Source: DATATB01 sp036268995 (lineage in GTDB: Bacteria > Planctomycetota > Planctomycetia > Pirellulales > PNKZ01). Taken from it: a stretch of 45,369 bases of DNA. The notes beneath the pieces were generated by a model. The model was not told the DNA's origin. It saw nothing but the letters and a program-made list of their open reading frames with translations, and made no database searches. Shown in pieces: positions 18,071-25,823 of this stretch (positions are counted from its first letter, which is position 1; every line of letters starts with the position of its first letter). The stretch spans positions 1 to 45,369 of the forward strand of contig DATATB010000008.1 of NCBI GenBank assembly GCA_036268995.1, given 5' to 3'. Made by a program: the position numbers and the translations under genes.

Positions 18071-18556
18071 TTAGCTTTTCGCGGCGTAGAGCTCGGCGAA
18101 TTCGAGCACGGACTGGTCGATCATCTCGCGAAAGGTCGTGGGATCGGCCTCACCCAATCGCTGAAAATGCGTGCGATTGATGATTTCCTTGTTCCGCACG
18201 GTGCCCTTGGTGGCCAGTTCGAGCACGTGATACGACGTGAAGGGCCGAATCGTCATTTCGAGCCGCGAGAAGAAGCTGATGCGGGCATCGCCCGGCGAGC
18301 GGCCGGCATCGTCGCGGCTGACAGCCGCGCCCCAGCCGCGATCGCCCACGATCGTCTCGAAACGAAAGCCGGGAAAATGATCCGGCAGGGGCCGCAAGCC
18401 GGCCTCGATATGCTCGGACAGCTCCAAGCGGTACTGCGAGTGCAAACGTCGCAGTTCCTCCTCAGTGATGGCTTGCCGAGCAGCCGCCTGCGAGGCCGCG
18501 CCGCCGGCGCGCCGCCCGCGTTCGATGGCCTTTTCAAGTCGCTCGTTGAAGTCCAT
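18071..18556 (-). CDS. Protein of unknown function
   Basis: 161 residues. I do not recognise a family. It is soluble-looking, with no signal or membrane span. The N-terminal 60 residues are charged and helical (ERLEKAIERGRRAGG, EEELRRLHSQYRLELSEHI). A mixed core follows, with FPGFRFETIVGDRGWGAAVSRDD and SRLEMTIRPFTSYHVLELATKG, and the C-terminus is acidic and helical. The codon-position composition and clean start (ATG at 18556) support a real gene. It faces the flavoprotein gene tail to tail with 15 bases between them. No function can be assigned. Confidence 0.75.
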   Translation of the reverse strand: MDFNERLEKAIERGRRAGGAASQAAARQAITEEELRRLHSQYRLELSEHIEAGLRPLPDHFPGFRFETIVGDRGWGAAVSRDDAGRSPGDARISFFSRLEMTIRPFTSYHVLELATKGTVRNKEIINRTHFQRLGEADPTTFREMIDQSVLEFAELYAAKS

Positions 18557-18587
18557 GGATCAAAGTCGGCGCAATGCGGGAATAAAA

Positions 18588-18645
18588 ACCACAAAGGCAC
18601 GAAGAATGGAACGAAAAAAACTTTGTGTCTTTGTATCGTCGTGGT
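18588..18645. repeat. Inverted-repeat element (ACCACAAAGGCACGAAG type)
   Basis: ACCACAAAGGCACGAAGAA at the left and CTTTGTGTCTTTG...GTCGTGGT at the right form an imperfect inverted repeat of about 58 bp, lying between the unknown gene and tex. Its wording resembles short dispersed repeats found in many bacterial genomes. Confidence 0.6.
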
Positions 18646-18682
18646 GAGTCTTCAAGCCCTATCGTTACTTACGAACGGCGCA

Positions 18683-21600
18683 CTAGGAAGGTTTGTCCGC
18701 CGGCTCTTGCGGTTCGTCGTCGGTGTGCTTCATGGCCCAAAACTGCTGCAAATCGCCGAACGTTCGCAGCGGCGCCTTGCCCTCTTTCATGTCCTTGGTC
18801 AGCGGCACAACGGGCTTGGGTTTTGGTTTGGGCTTGGGTTTGAATTCGGTCTTGGCGTGCATCGGCTTTTTTTGCCCGCCCGGACGCGCGTGGGACGGCG
18901 GCGGTTTGCGGAAGCGCGGACGCGGTGGCTGGCCGGCCGGGGCACCGCTGGCCGGCTGCGCATTGGCAGCCTGCGAGCCGGCAGCCTGGCCGTCGGCCGG
19001 CTGCGTTCCGCCCGCGGGCGATGTGTGGGGCTTGGGCGGCCGGCGGCCTTCGGCGCGCCGCTCCTGCGGTCCGCGGCGATTCTCGGCTGGCCGGCGCGTG
19101 CCCGGCTCGATCATCGTGAGTGAAACGCGGTGCCGCTGCTTGTCGATCTCCAAGACCCAAACGTGTACGGTGTCACCCACCGAAACCACCTGGTGCGGGT
19201 CGGGAACATAGCGGTTGGCCAACTGGCTGATGTGTACCAGCCCGCTGTCCTTCAGCCCGATATCGACAAACGCGCCGAAATCGACCACGTTCAGCACGGT
19301 GCCGTGCAACTCCATGCCGGAGGTCAGATCTTCCAGCTTGAGCACGCCGCGTTTGAAGATCGGCTGAGGCAGCGATTCGCGCGGATCGCGGCCGGGACGC
19401 TGCAACTGGGCCAGCACGTCGCTGAGCGTCAGGCTGCCCAACTGCACTTCGCCAGCTAGTTGGTCGACGTTCAACTGGGCCGCGCGCTCGGCCAACTCCG
19501 TCGCCCGCTGGCTATCGGCCAGATCGACGGACGAGGCCCCCAGCTTTTCGAGCACGCGCAGCGTGGCCGGATAACTTTCCGGATGAATCCACGTGGCATC
19601 GAGCGGATTGTCGCCAGCGACGATTTTCAAAAAGCCGGCGGCCTGCACAAACGTGCTTTCGCCGAAGCCGGTAATGCCATTGAGCTGCTCGCGGCTTTTG
19701 AACGGGCCGTTGGCCGTGCGAAAGTCATACAGCCGCTGGGCCGTGAGCTGATTAAGGCCGGACACGTAGCGCAGCAGTGCAGGACTGGCCGTGTTCAGGT
19801 CCACGCCCACGTAGTTGACGCACGACTCGACTACGGCGTCGAGCGACTCGCGCAGATGCTTGGCCTTGACGTCGTGCTGGTACATGCCGACGCCGATATT
19901 GGCCGGATCGATCTTCACCAGCTCGCTGAGCGGATCTTGCAGCCGGCGGCCGATGGAAATGGCGCCGCGCAACGTGGCGTCGTACTTGGGAAATTCCTCG
20001 CGGCCCAAGCGGCTGGTGGAGTACACGCTGGCGCCGGCCTCGTTGACGATGACGTAGGCCACCTTCTGCTCGGCCAACTCGCCGGCCAGCAGATCGCTGA
20101 TCCACTGTTCTACCTGCCGGCAGGCTGTGCCGTTGCCAATGGCGATCACGCTCGACTGGTGCTTGTTGACCAGCTCGATGAGTCGGGTCTTGGCCTCGGC
20201 GCGCCGTTCCTCCTTGCCTACCAGGTGAATCACGGCGTGATCGAGCAAGTTGCCAAATTCATCGAGCGCGACCAGCTTGCAGCCGCTCTTGAAACCTGGG
20301 TCGATAGCCAGCACGCGGCGATCGCGGATTGGCGGCTGCAAGAGCAGGTTTCGCAGGTTGCGGGCAAACACCTCGACGGCGTGCAGCTCCGCATGATCGG
20401 TCAGCTCGCGGCGCACCTCGCGCTCGAGGCTCGGTAGCACGAGCCGCGTCAAGGCATCGCGGGCACAGCCGCGCAAGAACTCGGCATGCGGATGATCGGC
20501 CGGCACCAGCAGTTCGTCGACGAGACGAAGCATGGCCTCCTGGTCGGCTTCGACTTTGACGCGCAGCACCTTGGCCCGCTCGCCGCGATTGATGGCCAGC
20601 ACGCGATGCGGAGGGACCTTGTTCAGGGCTTCGCTGTAATGAAAGTAATCGCGAAACGCCCGTTGCTCACGGTCCTTGTCGCGTTCCTTTTGCTTGGCCT
20701 TGGCGGTCTTTTTCGACTGTTGTTTGGCAGGAGCGGCCGGCGCAGGAGCCGACTCGGTATGTGCGAGTGCAGGCAAATGGGAGGGCGAGGCTCCTGCCGA
20801 GCCGCCGTCTATCGCGCTACCCTCCATCGCAACACTGTCCGCAACGCCGTCAGTCACACCACTGTCCGTCGAGCCATCTTCGATCGCGCCGGTCGAGCTC
20901 TCCGGCTCGGCAGGAGCCTCGCCCTCCCCGGGGTTTGACGCAGCAGTCGGGTGCAACGGCAGATCGGGCGCCGGCTCGATTGCAGACTCGCTTTCGGCCG
21001 CACTGGACTCTGCAATCTCCACCGGGGGCGCAACATCCGTCGCGCTCACGTCAGCCGCTTCGGCTGCGGCGTCGGCGTCGTCGCCTGACATCGATGGAAA
21101 CAGCGGCTGCGTTTCCGTTTTGCTTTCGGATTTGGTTTCGGTTTTGCCCTCGGGCTTGTTTTCCGCCTTGATCTCGGGCTCGACGGCCGTGCTGACCAGG
21201 TGACCGGAGTGCGCCAGGATCGCACGCAGTTTTTCGCGCAGCTCGAGACGCTCGCTGAACATCTCGGCCAGGATGTGCCCGGCTCCCAGCAGCGCGTCGG
21301 CGGGCGTGAACACCTGGCGGTCGGAGTTGACGAAGTCGGCGGCCCGAGCGTCGAGATCGGCACAGGCCGGGTCGGCCGCCAGGATCTCGGTAGCCAGGTT
21401 TTCCAGGCCCCGCGTGCGGGCCAGCGTGGCCAGCGTCTGCTTGCGAGGCTTATAGGGCAGGTACAGGTCTTCGAGCCGCTTATTGGTGGCGGCCGCTTCG
21501 ATGTCGGCGGCCAATTGCGGCGTGAGCTTGCCCTGCGACTCGATCGACCGCAGGATCGTCTGCTTGCGCTCTTGCAGCAGCCGCAGCTTGGCCACGCGGG

Positions 21601-21778
21601 CCTGGATGTGCCGGATCTGCTCTTCGTCCAGTCCGCCGGTCTGATCCTTGCGATAGCGCGTGATGAACGGCACCGTGTTGCCGCCATCGAGCAGCTCGAC
21701 CACCGTGGTGACGCGCTCGGGCGACAACCCCAGACCGGCAGCCACTTGGGACAAGTCGATTACCGGCGGGCTGGGCAT
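18683..21778 (-). CDS. tex: Tex family S1 RNA-binding transcription accessory protein, with long inserted linker
   Basis: 1031 residues against about 770-780 for typical Tex. In order: the N-terminal Tex helical domain (LDGGNTVPFITRYRKDQTGGLDEEQI cut into its known motifs, and the YKPRKQT region), a YqgF-like fold (RVLAIDPGFKSGCKLVALD), helix-hairpin-helix motifs (YVGVDLNTASPALLRYVSGL; LNGITGFGESTFVQAAGFLK) and a C-terminal S1 domain (about 790-870). Tex binds nucleic acid and affects transcription and RNA turnover. Two additions stand out. One is an acidic, low-complexity linker of about 160 residues (about 200-360), part of which is translated inverted repeat. The other is a basic Pro/Lys/Arg-rich tail ending in RTFGDLQQFWAMKH. 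It lies downstream of efp on the same strand. Confidence 0.93.
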   Translation of the reverse strand: MPSPPVIDLSQVAAGLGLSPERVTTVVELLDGGNTVPFITRYRKDQTGGLDEEQIRHIQARVAKLRLLQERKQTILRSIESQGKLTPQLAADIEAAATNKRLEDLYLPYKPRKQTLATLARTRGLENLATEILAADPACADLDARAADFVNSDRQVFTPADALLGAGHILAEMFSERLELREKLRAILAHSGHLVSTAVEPEIKAENKPEGKTETKSESKTETQPLFPSMSGDDADAAAEAADVSATDVAPPVEIAESSAAESESAIEPAPDLPLHPTAASNPGEGEAPAEPESSTGAIEDGSTDSGVTDGVADSVAMEGSAIDGGSAGASPSHLPALAHTESAPAPAAPAKQQSKKTAKAKQKERDKDREQRAFRDYFHYSEALNKVPPHRVLAINRGERAKVLRVKVEADQEAMLRLVDELLVPADHPHAEFLRGCARDALTRLVLPSLEREVRRELTDHAELHAVEVFARNLRNLLLQPPIRDRRVLAIDPGFKSGCKLVALDEFGNLLDHAVIHLVGKEERRAEAKTRLIELVNKHQSSVIAIGNGTACRQVEQWISDLLAGELAEQKVAYVIVNEAGASVYSTSRLGREEFPKYDATLRGAISIGRRLQDPLSELVKIDPANIGVGMYQHDVKAKHLRESLDAVVESCVNYVGVDLNTASPALLRYVSGLNQLTAQRLYDFRTANGPFKSREQLNGITGFGESTFVQAAGFLKIVAGDNPLDATWIHPESYPATLRVLEKLGASSVDLADSQRATELAERAAQLNVDQLAGEVQLGSLTLSDVLAQLQRPGRDPRESLPQPIFKRGVLKLEDLTSGMELHGTVLNVVDFGAFVDIGLKDSGLVHISQLANRYVPDPHQVVSVGDTVHVWVLEIDKQRHRVSLTMIEPGTRRPAENRRGPQERRAEGRRPPKPHTSPAGGTQPADGQAAGSQAANAQPASGAPAGQPPRPRFRKPPPSHARPGGQKKPMHAKTEFKPKPKPKPKPVVPLTKDMKEGKAPLRTFGDLQQFWAMKHTDDEPQEPADKPS
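20779..20928. repeat. Perfect 25-bp inverted repeat inside tex
   Basis: The arm at 20779-20803 and the arm at 20904-20928 are exact reverse complements (25 of 25), with 100 bases between them. Both are read in frame: one arm gives the peptide GEGEAPAEP, the other GSAGASPS. They lie in the acidic linker, not in a folded Tex domain. Confidence 0.9.
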
Positions 21779-21892
21779 AACTCGGTCCGAGAGCGCACGG
21801 ATGTGCGCAAGCGGCGAAAGGGTCAGAACTTAATCGCTGGGCAATCTACGTGAGTTCGCCGGGGGCTGTCAAGCTGGGGAAAGGATGAAACA

Positions 21893-21986
21893 GAATGATG
21901 AATGATGAATGCGGAACGATGAATGCCGGAATTCGCACCGCCGGCCGCCGCCCATTCATCATCCATCATTCCTACTTCCGCATTCT
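21893..21986. repeat. Inverted-repeat element (ATGATGAATG type) between efp and tex
   Basis: Arms at 21893-21911 and 21953-21971 pair at 18 of 19 positions. The right arm continues into a 21-base block (21964-21984) identical to 44479-44499 of a second element. It starts about five bases past the efp stop, so it could fold at the 3' end of efp mRNA. Confidence 0.85.
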
Positions 21987-21990
21987 TCTT

Positions 21991-22560
21991 CTACTGTTTC
22001 GCGCGCTCCAGGTATTCGCCCGTCCGCGTGTCGACCTTGATCATGTCGCCGATGTCGACGAAGGCGGGGCAGACCATTTCGGCCCCGGTTTCCAATTTGA
22101 CGGGCTTGGTCAGGTTGGTGGCCGTATTGCCGCGGACGGCCGGCTCGCAGTATTCGATTTTGAGGATTACGTGGTTGGGCGGCGTAACGCTGATGGGATT
22201 GTTGTTGAACAGCACCATCCGGCAGACCATGCCCTCCTTGATATACTTCCAGGCATCGTCCACCTGGTCGGCGTTCAACTCGTACTGCTCGTACGAGATA
22301 TTGTCCATGAAGACAAAGTTCTCGCCCTGGCGGTACAGGTACTGGGCGTCGATCTCGGTAACATCGGCGGCCTCGAGCGCGTCGCCACCCTTGTAGGTCC
22401 GCTCGAGGATCGTGTTGCGGATCAGGTTCTTGAGCTTGCACTTGTAGAGCGCATTGCCCTTGCCGGGCTTGACGAAATTGCACTCGACCATCAGATAGGG
22501 GTCGCCGTCGATCTGGATCTTGAGTCCTTTTTTGAACTCGCTGGTGCTATAACTCGCCAC
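21991..22560 (-). CDS. efp: Translation elongation factor EF-P
   Basis: 189 residues, the normal length, with the three beta-barrel domains of EF-P: KOW-like N-domain (residues 1-65), central OB domain and C-terminal OB domain ending in VDTRTGEYLERAKQ. The modifiable loop is VKPGKGNA with the lysine at K34, the residue that EpmA/EpmB lysylate in enterobacteria. EF-P rescues ribosomes stalled on polyproline; several proteins in this window are proline-rich. The start is GTG at 22560, preceded by AGGAA. The gene for an EpmB-type aminomutase starts 239 bases away on the other strand, which fits the Lys34 pathway. Confidence 0.97.
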   Translation of the reverse strand: MASYSTSEFKKGLKIQIDGDPYLMVECNFVKPGKGNALYKCKLKNLIRNTILERTYKGGDALEAADVTEIDAQYLYRQGENFVFMDNISYEQYELNADQVDDAWKYIKEGMVCRMVLFNNNPISVTPPNHVILKIEYCEPAVRGNTATNLTKPVKLETGAEMVCPAFVDIGDMIKVDTRTGEYLERAKQ

Positions 22561-22672
22561 GGTCTATTCCTGGGTTCATAATGATTCGGAAACGACTACC
22601 GACCCGTGATTCTATGCCGGGGGGCTGGGATCAGAAAACTCCAATTACCCCCATCGCAACTGCCACTGCTAC

Positions 22673-22772
22673 GGAACGAACGCAAAATAACTTCCCAATT
22701 TTCCAGGCCCCTCACCCGGCCTCTCCCGCAAGGGGCGAGGGGTTTGCGGAGAAGTTACTTTGCGTTCGTTCC
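22673..22772. repeat. 100-bp MITE-like element with 22-bp terminal inverted repeats
   Basis: Ends 22673-22694 and 22751-22772 are reverse complements at 21 of 22 positions. The interior (22708-22742) is a degenerate copy of the CCCCTCACC...GGGGAGAGG repeat also found twice in actE. It occupies the efp-epmB divergent promoter region, 28 bases before the epmB start. Confidence 0.85.
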
Positions 22773-22799
22773 TAACCCCCCGTTGACTTGGGACGTTCC

Positions 22800-23825
22800 A
22801 TGAGCCTGGCCACCCCCGAACCGCCGCTGCCGCTCGATCGCCAGCCAGCTGCACGTTGGCAAACGGTGCTGAAGTCGGCGATTCGCGATCCCCTGGAACT
22901 TTGCCGGCGGCTGCGGCTGCCGCCGCAATACCACGAGCCTGCCCGGCAGGCCGCCGGCGATTTTTCGGTGTTTGTGCCGCCCGGTTACTTGGAGCGCATC
23001 GAGCCGGGCAATCCGCACGATCCGCTGCTGCGCCAGGTGCTTCCCCTGGCCGAAGAAGGCCACACTCCGCCGGGCTACCAGCTCGATCCAGTGGGCGACC
23101 TGGCGGCCCAACGGGCCCCCGGACTGCTGGGCAAGTACGCTGGACGGGTGCTGATGGTAGCAACTGGCACCTGCGCCGTCCATTGCCGTTACTGCTTTCG
23201 CCGGCACTTCCCTTATTCGGCCGGCCCGCGATCGGTCGAAGCCTGGCAGCCGGCCCTGGAGGCCATCGCCGCCGACCCCGGCACGCGCGAGGTGATCCTC
23301 AGCGGCGGCGATCCGCTGATGATTGTCGATGCGCTGCTCGCACAACTGGCCGGGCGGCTGGCGGCGATCGATCACGTGCGCCGGCTGCGCATCCATACGC
23401 GGCTGCCGATCATGATACCCCAACGCGTCGACGACGAGCTACTCGGCTGGCTGACCGGCACGCGGCTGGCCCCGGTGATGGTCGTGCATGCCAATCATCC
23501 GGCCGAAATCGATCGGCACGTGGCCGCGGCGCTGCGCCGGCTGGTGATGGCCGGCATGCCGGTGCTCAACCAGGCTGTACTATTGCGAGGCGTCAACGAC
23601 CAGACCGACGTGCTGGCCGAACTGTGCGAGCGGCTAATTGACCTGGGCGTGATGCCGTACTACCTGCATCAATTGGACCGCGTGGCCGGCGCTGCCCATT
23701 TCGAAGTGCCCGAGGCCGAAGGGTTGCGACTGGTGGCCGAGCTTCGCCGCCGGCTGCCGGGCTATGCCGTGCCGCGCTACGTGCGCGAGCGGCCGGGCGA
23801 ACTGCACAAAAGCGTACTGGCATAA
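22800..23825 (+). CDS. epmB: EF-P beta-lysylation protein EpmB (radical SAM, lysine 2,3-aminomutase family)
   Basis: 341 residues, close to E. coli EpmB. The radical-SAM cluster motif is C125-x3-C129-x2-C132 in TGTCAVHCRYCFRRHFPY. It is followed by the family's LSGGDPL (SAM-binding GGD) and RIHTRLPIMIPQRV. The extreme C-terminal GELHKSVLA contains K337, placed where the family's PLP lysine is expected. EpmB converts (S)-alpha-lysine to (R)-beta-lysine, which EpmA attaches to EF-P. Divergence from efp supports that assignment over a catabolic lysine aminomutase. EpmA is not in the window. The frame opens at a TTG at 22788; I use the ATG at 22800. Confidence 0.93.
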   Translation: MSLATPEPPLPLDRQPAARWQTVLKSAIRDPLELCRRLRLPPQYHEPARQAAGDFSVFVPPGYLERIEPGNPHDPLLRQVLPLAEEGHTPPGYQLDPVGDLAAQRAPGLLGKYAGRVLMVATGTCAVHCRYCFRRHFPYSAGPRSVEAWQPALEAIAADPGTREVILSGGDPLMIVDALLAQLAGRLAAIDHVRRLRIHTRLPIMIPQRVDDELLGWLTGTRLAPVMVVHANHPAEIDRHVAAALRRLVMAGMPVLNQAVLLRGVNDQTDVLAELCERLIDLGVMPYYLHQLDRVAGAAHFEVPEAEGLRLVAELRRRLPGYAVPRYVRERPGELHKSVLA

Positions 23826-23878
23826 TTGTCCGTGGTCCGTCGCCAGTTGTCAGTGGTTTATTGTCGGTGGATTGGCGC

Positions 23879-23934
23879 AAAAGGCAGGCGAGCGGGATGC
23901 ACGCCGGTAACGGATCGTGCTTCCCGCCCGCCTG
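23879..23934 (-). terminator. Probable terminator of the DUF4142 gene
   Basis: CAGGCG-x-GCGGGA pairs with TCCCGC-x-CGCCTG (12 pairs around one mismatch) across a 24-base loop. It is followed on the minus strand by CCTTTTG. The U-tract is short. Confidence 0.5.
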
Positions 23935-23965
23935 TTGATCAACGGCTCGGCTGATGGGTGACGCC

Positions 23966-24691
23966 TTACGACCGTTTCGGTTCGAGCGTCTTCAGCAATT
24001 GCTTGTACTGGTCGAGATGGTGCTGCGCGGTCTGTTCGCCTTGCGCCAGGACCTGTTGCAACTGTGGAGATGCGTATTGCCGCAGGACGCGCAGCGTGTC
24101 GATCATGCGCCTGTGAGCGCCGATCTGCTGGCCGACAAAGCACTGGTCGAATTCAGCTCCCTGGGCTTCGCCCAGCTCACGTGACAACGATTGCTGGCAC
24201 TGTTGACCGATCTGTTGGATCACGGCGACGAAGTTCAGCCCTTGGTTCATGCCCGCCTGACCGGTCGGGGCACCGGACGGATTGGTGGTGGATGAGGTCA
24301 GCGTCTGGTTGGCCGGTTGGCCGGCCGTTTGGTTCGCGCCGGGCTGGCTCGTCCCGGCCGCCGCCATGCCGCCGGCGAAGCGCGTCAGTTGCTGGCCGTA
24401 ATCCGTGTGCTGCTTGACCATTTCGCGCGCCAGATCCTTAACCTGCTGGTTGTGGGCGTGCTGCTCGGCAAGCTGCGCGGCTGCGATCTCTCCGTGATTT
24501 TCGACCGACAACCAGGTGGCAATTTGCCGGTCGCTCAGATTCATGCCGGGCTGACCTTGCTCGGCAAACTGTCCTTGTTGCTGTTGCTGTTGCGGCTGCT
24601 GCTGCTGGTCGAAATTCCGATTCTGCGCCATGGCTGCCGAAACAACCAACATCGCCACGGCCGCGGTCAAACTTGCTTGATACCATCGCAT
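23966..24691 (-). CDS. Exported DUF4142 family protein
   Basis: 241 residues. The N-terminal signal peptide is MRWYQASLTAAVAMLVVSAAMA. A Gln-rich segment follows, then a ferritin-like four-helix DUF4142 domain (LSDRQIATWLSVENHGEIAAAQLAEQ with QHAHNQQVKDLAREMVKQH, and later helices ending QHHLDQYKQLLKTLEPKRS) interrupted by an Ala/Gly/Thr-rich loop. DUF4142 proteins are small periplasmic proteins of uncertain role, often linked with stress. The ATG at 24691 is chosen because GAGGAGG stands at ideal distance upstream; the longer frame from 24775 has no such support and would bury the signal peptide. A likely terminator follows. Confidence 0.9.
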   Translation of the reverse strand: MRWYQASLTAAVAMLVVSAAMAQNRNFDQQQQPQQQQQQGQFAEQGQPGMNLSDRQIATWLSVENHGEIAAAQLAEQHAHNQQVKDLAREMVKQHTDYGQQLTRFAGGMAAAGTSQPGANQTAGQPANQTLTSSTTNPSGAPTGQAGMNQGLNFVAVIQQIGQQCQQSLSRELGEAQGAEFDQCFVGQQIGAHRRMIDTLRVLRQYASPQLQQVLAQGEQTAQHHLDQYKQLLKTLEPKRS

Positions 24692-25003
24692 GTCCGGTTC
24701 CTCCTCATTTAGCTCGAAACAACGAAACAAAAAGTCACATGTTGCGCGACACGTTCGCGCAGAGAAATGATTCAATCAGCCAAAAACTCGTGGCTCATTG
24801 GCGGCCGAGAGATCCGCCAAACACGCAGGCCCAGAACTGGGGGCCCTCAGAGGCCGGCAACGATGCCGGCAAGAAAAAAATGATAGCACTTACCACCGGC
24901 CAACCTGGCCGGCTCTGGCATTCGAAGCCATCTGCCCATGCGCCGGAATTCTAGGGTCAACGATGCGTGGGTCAAGCTTGCAGCACGCAAGTCGCTGGCG
25001 ACA
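24692..25003. other. Non-coding stretch between SRPBCC and DUF4142 genes
   Basis: No gene seen. It contains two GC hairpins (24853-24870 and 24896-24912) and an A-run at 24874-24880, but hairpin and T-run are too far apart for a convincing terminator. The DUF4142 promoter should be here; no clear boxes were recognised. Confidence 0.5.
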
Positions 25004-25741
25004 TCAATGATAACGGTTGGTCGCCATTTCGCCGGACTCCATCTGTTGCTTGAACTTTCGCAGGTCGTCGGCAATTTCCTGGCCCGGCTCGCTGCCGAAG
25101 AGCCTGGCCAGCGCCGCCGCCGCGCGCCCGCCGGCAGGCTGGTAGCTAAGCAGCACATGGATTTCGGTGCCGCGGTCAGCCGGCGCAGGCAGAAAAGCCA
25201 CTGAACCGGAGTGCGTCAATAAGGCCGCGGCGTCGGCGTGCCATTGAATCAGCTCATTCTCGCGCTCGCCGCTGGTCACGGCGTCCCACTGGATTTCAGT
25301 GCCAAGCGGGCCGCGCACCACCCAATGCGAACGGTTGTCGCCCATCGGCCGCACCGATTTCACGTGCCGCATGATCTTGGGCAGATTCGTCAGATCGCGC
25401 CAAAAGGCGTACAACTCCGCGGCCGGACGATCGATCGTCACCGAGCGCCGCACGACGATCCCACTGGTCAGCCCCGCCGCCTGCCCGATACCCAATGCCG
25501 CGTAGCACGCGCAATGCCCTTTCACCGCGCGGGCCAGCATCAGCCCGCCGCCGGCAGCCAGCGACCAGCCGGCCAGTCCGCCCCGCAGCGCACCGCCCAG
25601 AGCCAAAGCGGCACCGAGCGTGCCGGTGCCGAGGCGCTCCGGCATCGCGATATTCGTGTCCGACTGGGTCAGCGGCCAACTGCGATCGGCAATGGTTGGC
25701 GGCGACTGCATCGTTTTGCGGGCGAGCGTCGTGGTGGCCAC
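25004..25741 (-). CDS. SRPBCC family protein (cyclase/dehydrase type) with N-terminal membrane segment
   Basis: 245 residues. The N-terminal 90 residues are Gly/Ala-rich with two hydrophobic stretches (LGAALALGGALRGGLAGWSLAAGGGLMLARA and CYAALGIGQAAGLTSGIVV, here cut into halves), like the DUF2892-type module. Residues about 95-230 are a START/SRPBCC lipid-pocket fold (IDRPAAELYAFWRDLTNLPKI, then WVVRGPLG and a terminal helix). The family binds or modifies hydrophobic ligands; no ligand can be named. The GTG at 25741 is supported by GAGGAG seven bases upstream. It lies 82 bases upstream of nothing else on its strand until the alcohol dehydrogenase, whose stop is at 25824, so the two may be co-transcribed. 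Confidence 0.85.
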   Translation of the reverse strand: MATTTLARKTMQSPPTIADRSWPLTQSDTNIAMPERLGTGTLGAALALGGALRGGLAGWSLAAGGGLMLARAVKGHCACYAALGIGQAAGLTSGIVVRRSVTIDRPAAELYAFWRDLTNLPKIMRHVKSVRPMGDNRSHWVVRGPLGTEIQWDAVTSGERENELIQWHADAAALLTHSGSVAFLPAPADRGTEIHVLLSYQPAGGRAAAALARLFGSEPGQEIADDLRKFKQQMESGEMATNRYH

Positions 25742-25823
25742 GGTGGACTCCTCGTAATCGCTTCAGTTGGAATGATTCGTTTGGACGCATCGTTTACTCG
25801 CGCTTCCGCAAAGCGCCGGCCTT

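Noticed and set aside
24853..24912. GC hairpins near an A-run, as a terminator for the SRPBCC gene
   Set aside because: On the minus strand the T-run lies about 15 bases after one hairpin and before the other, so neither has the right spacing.
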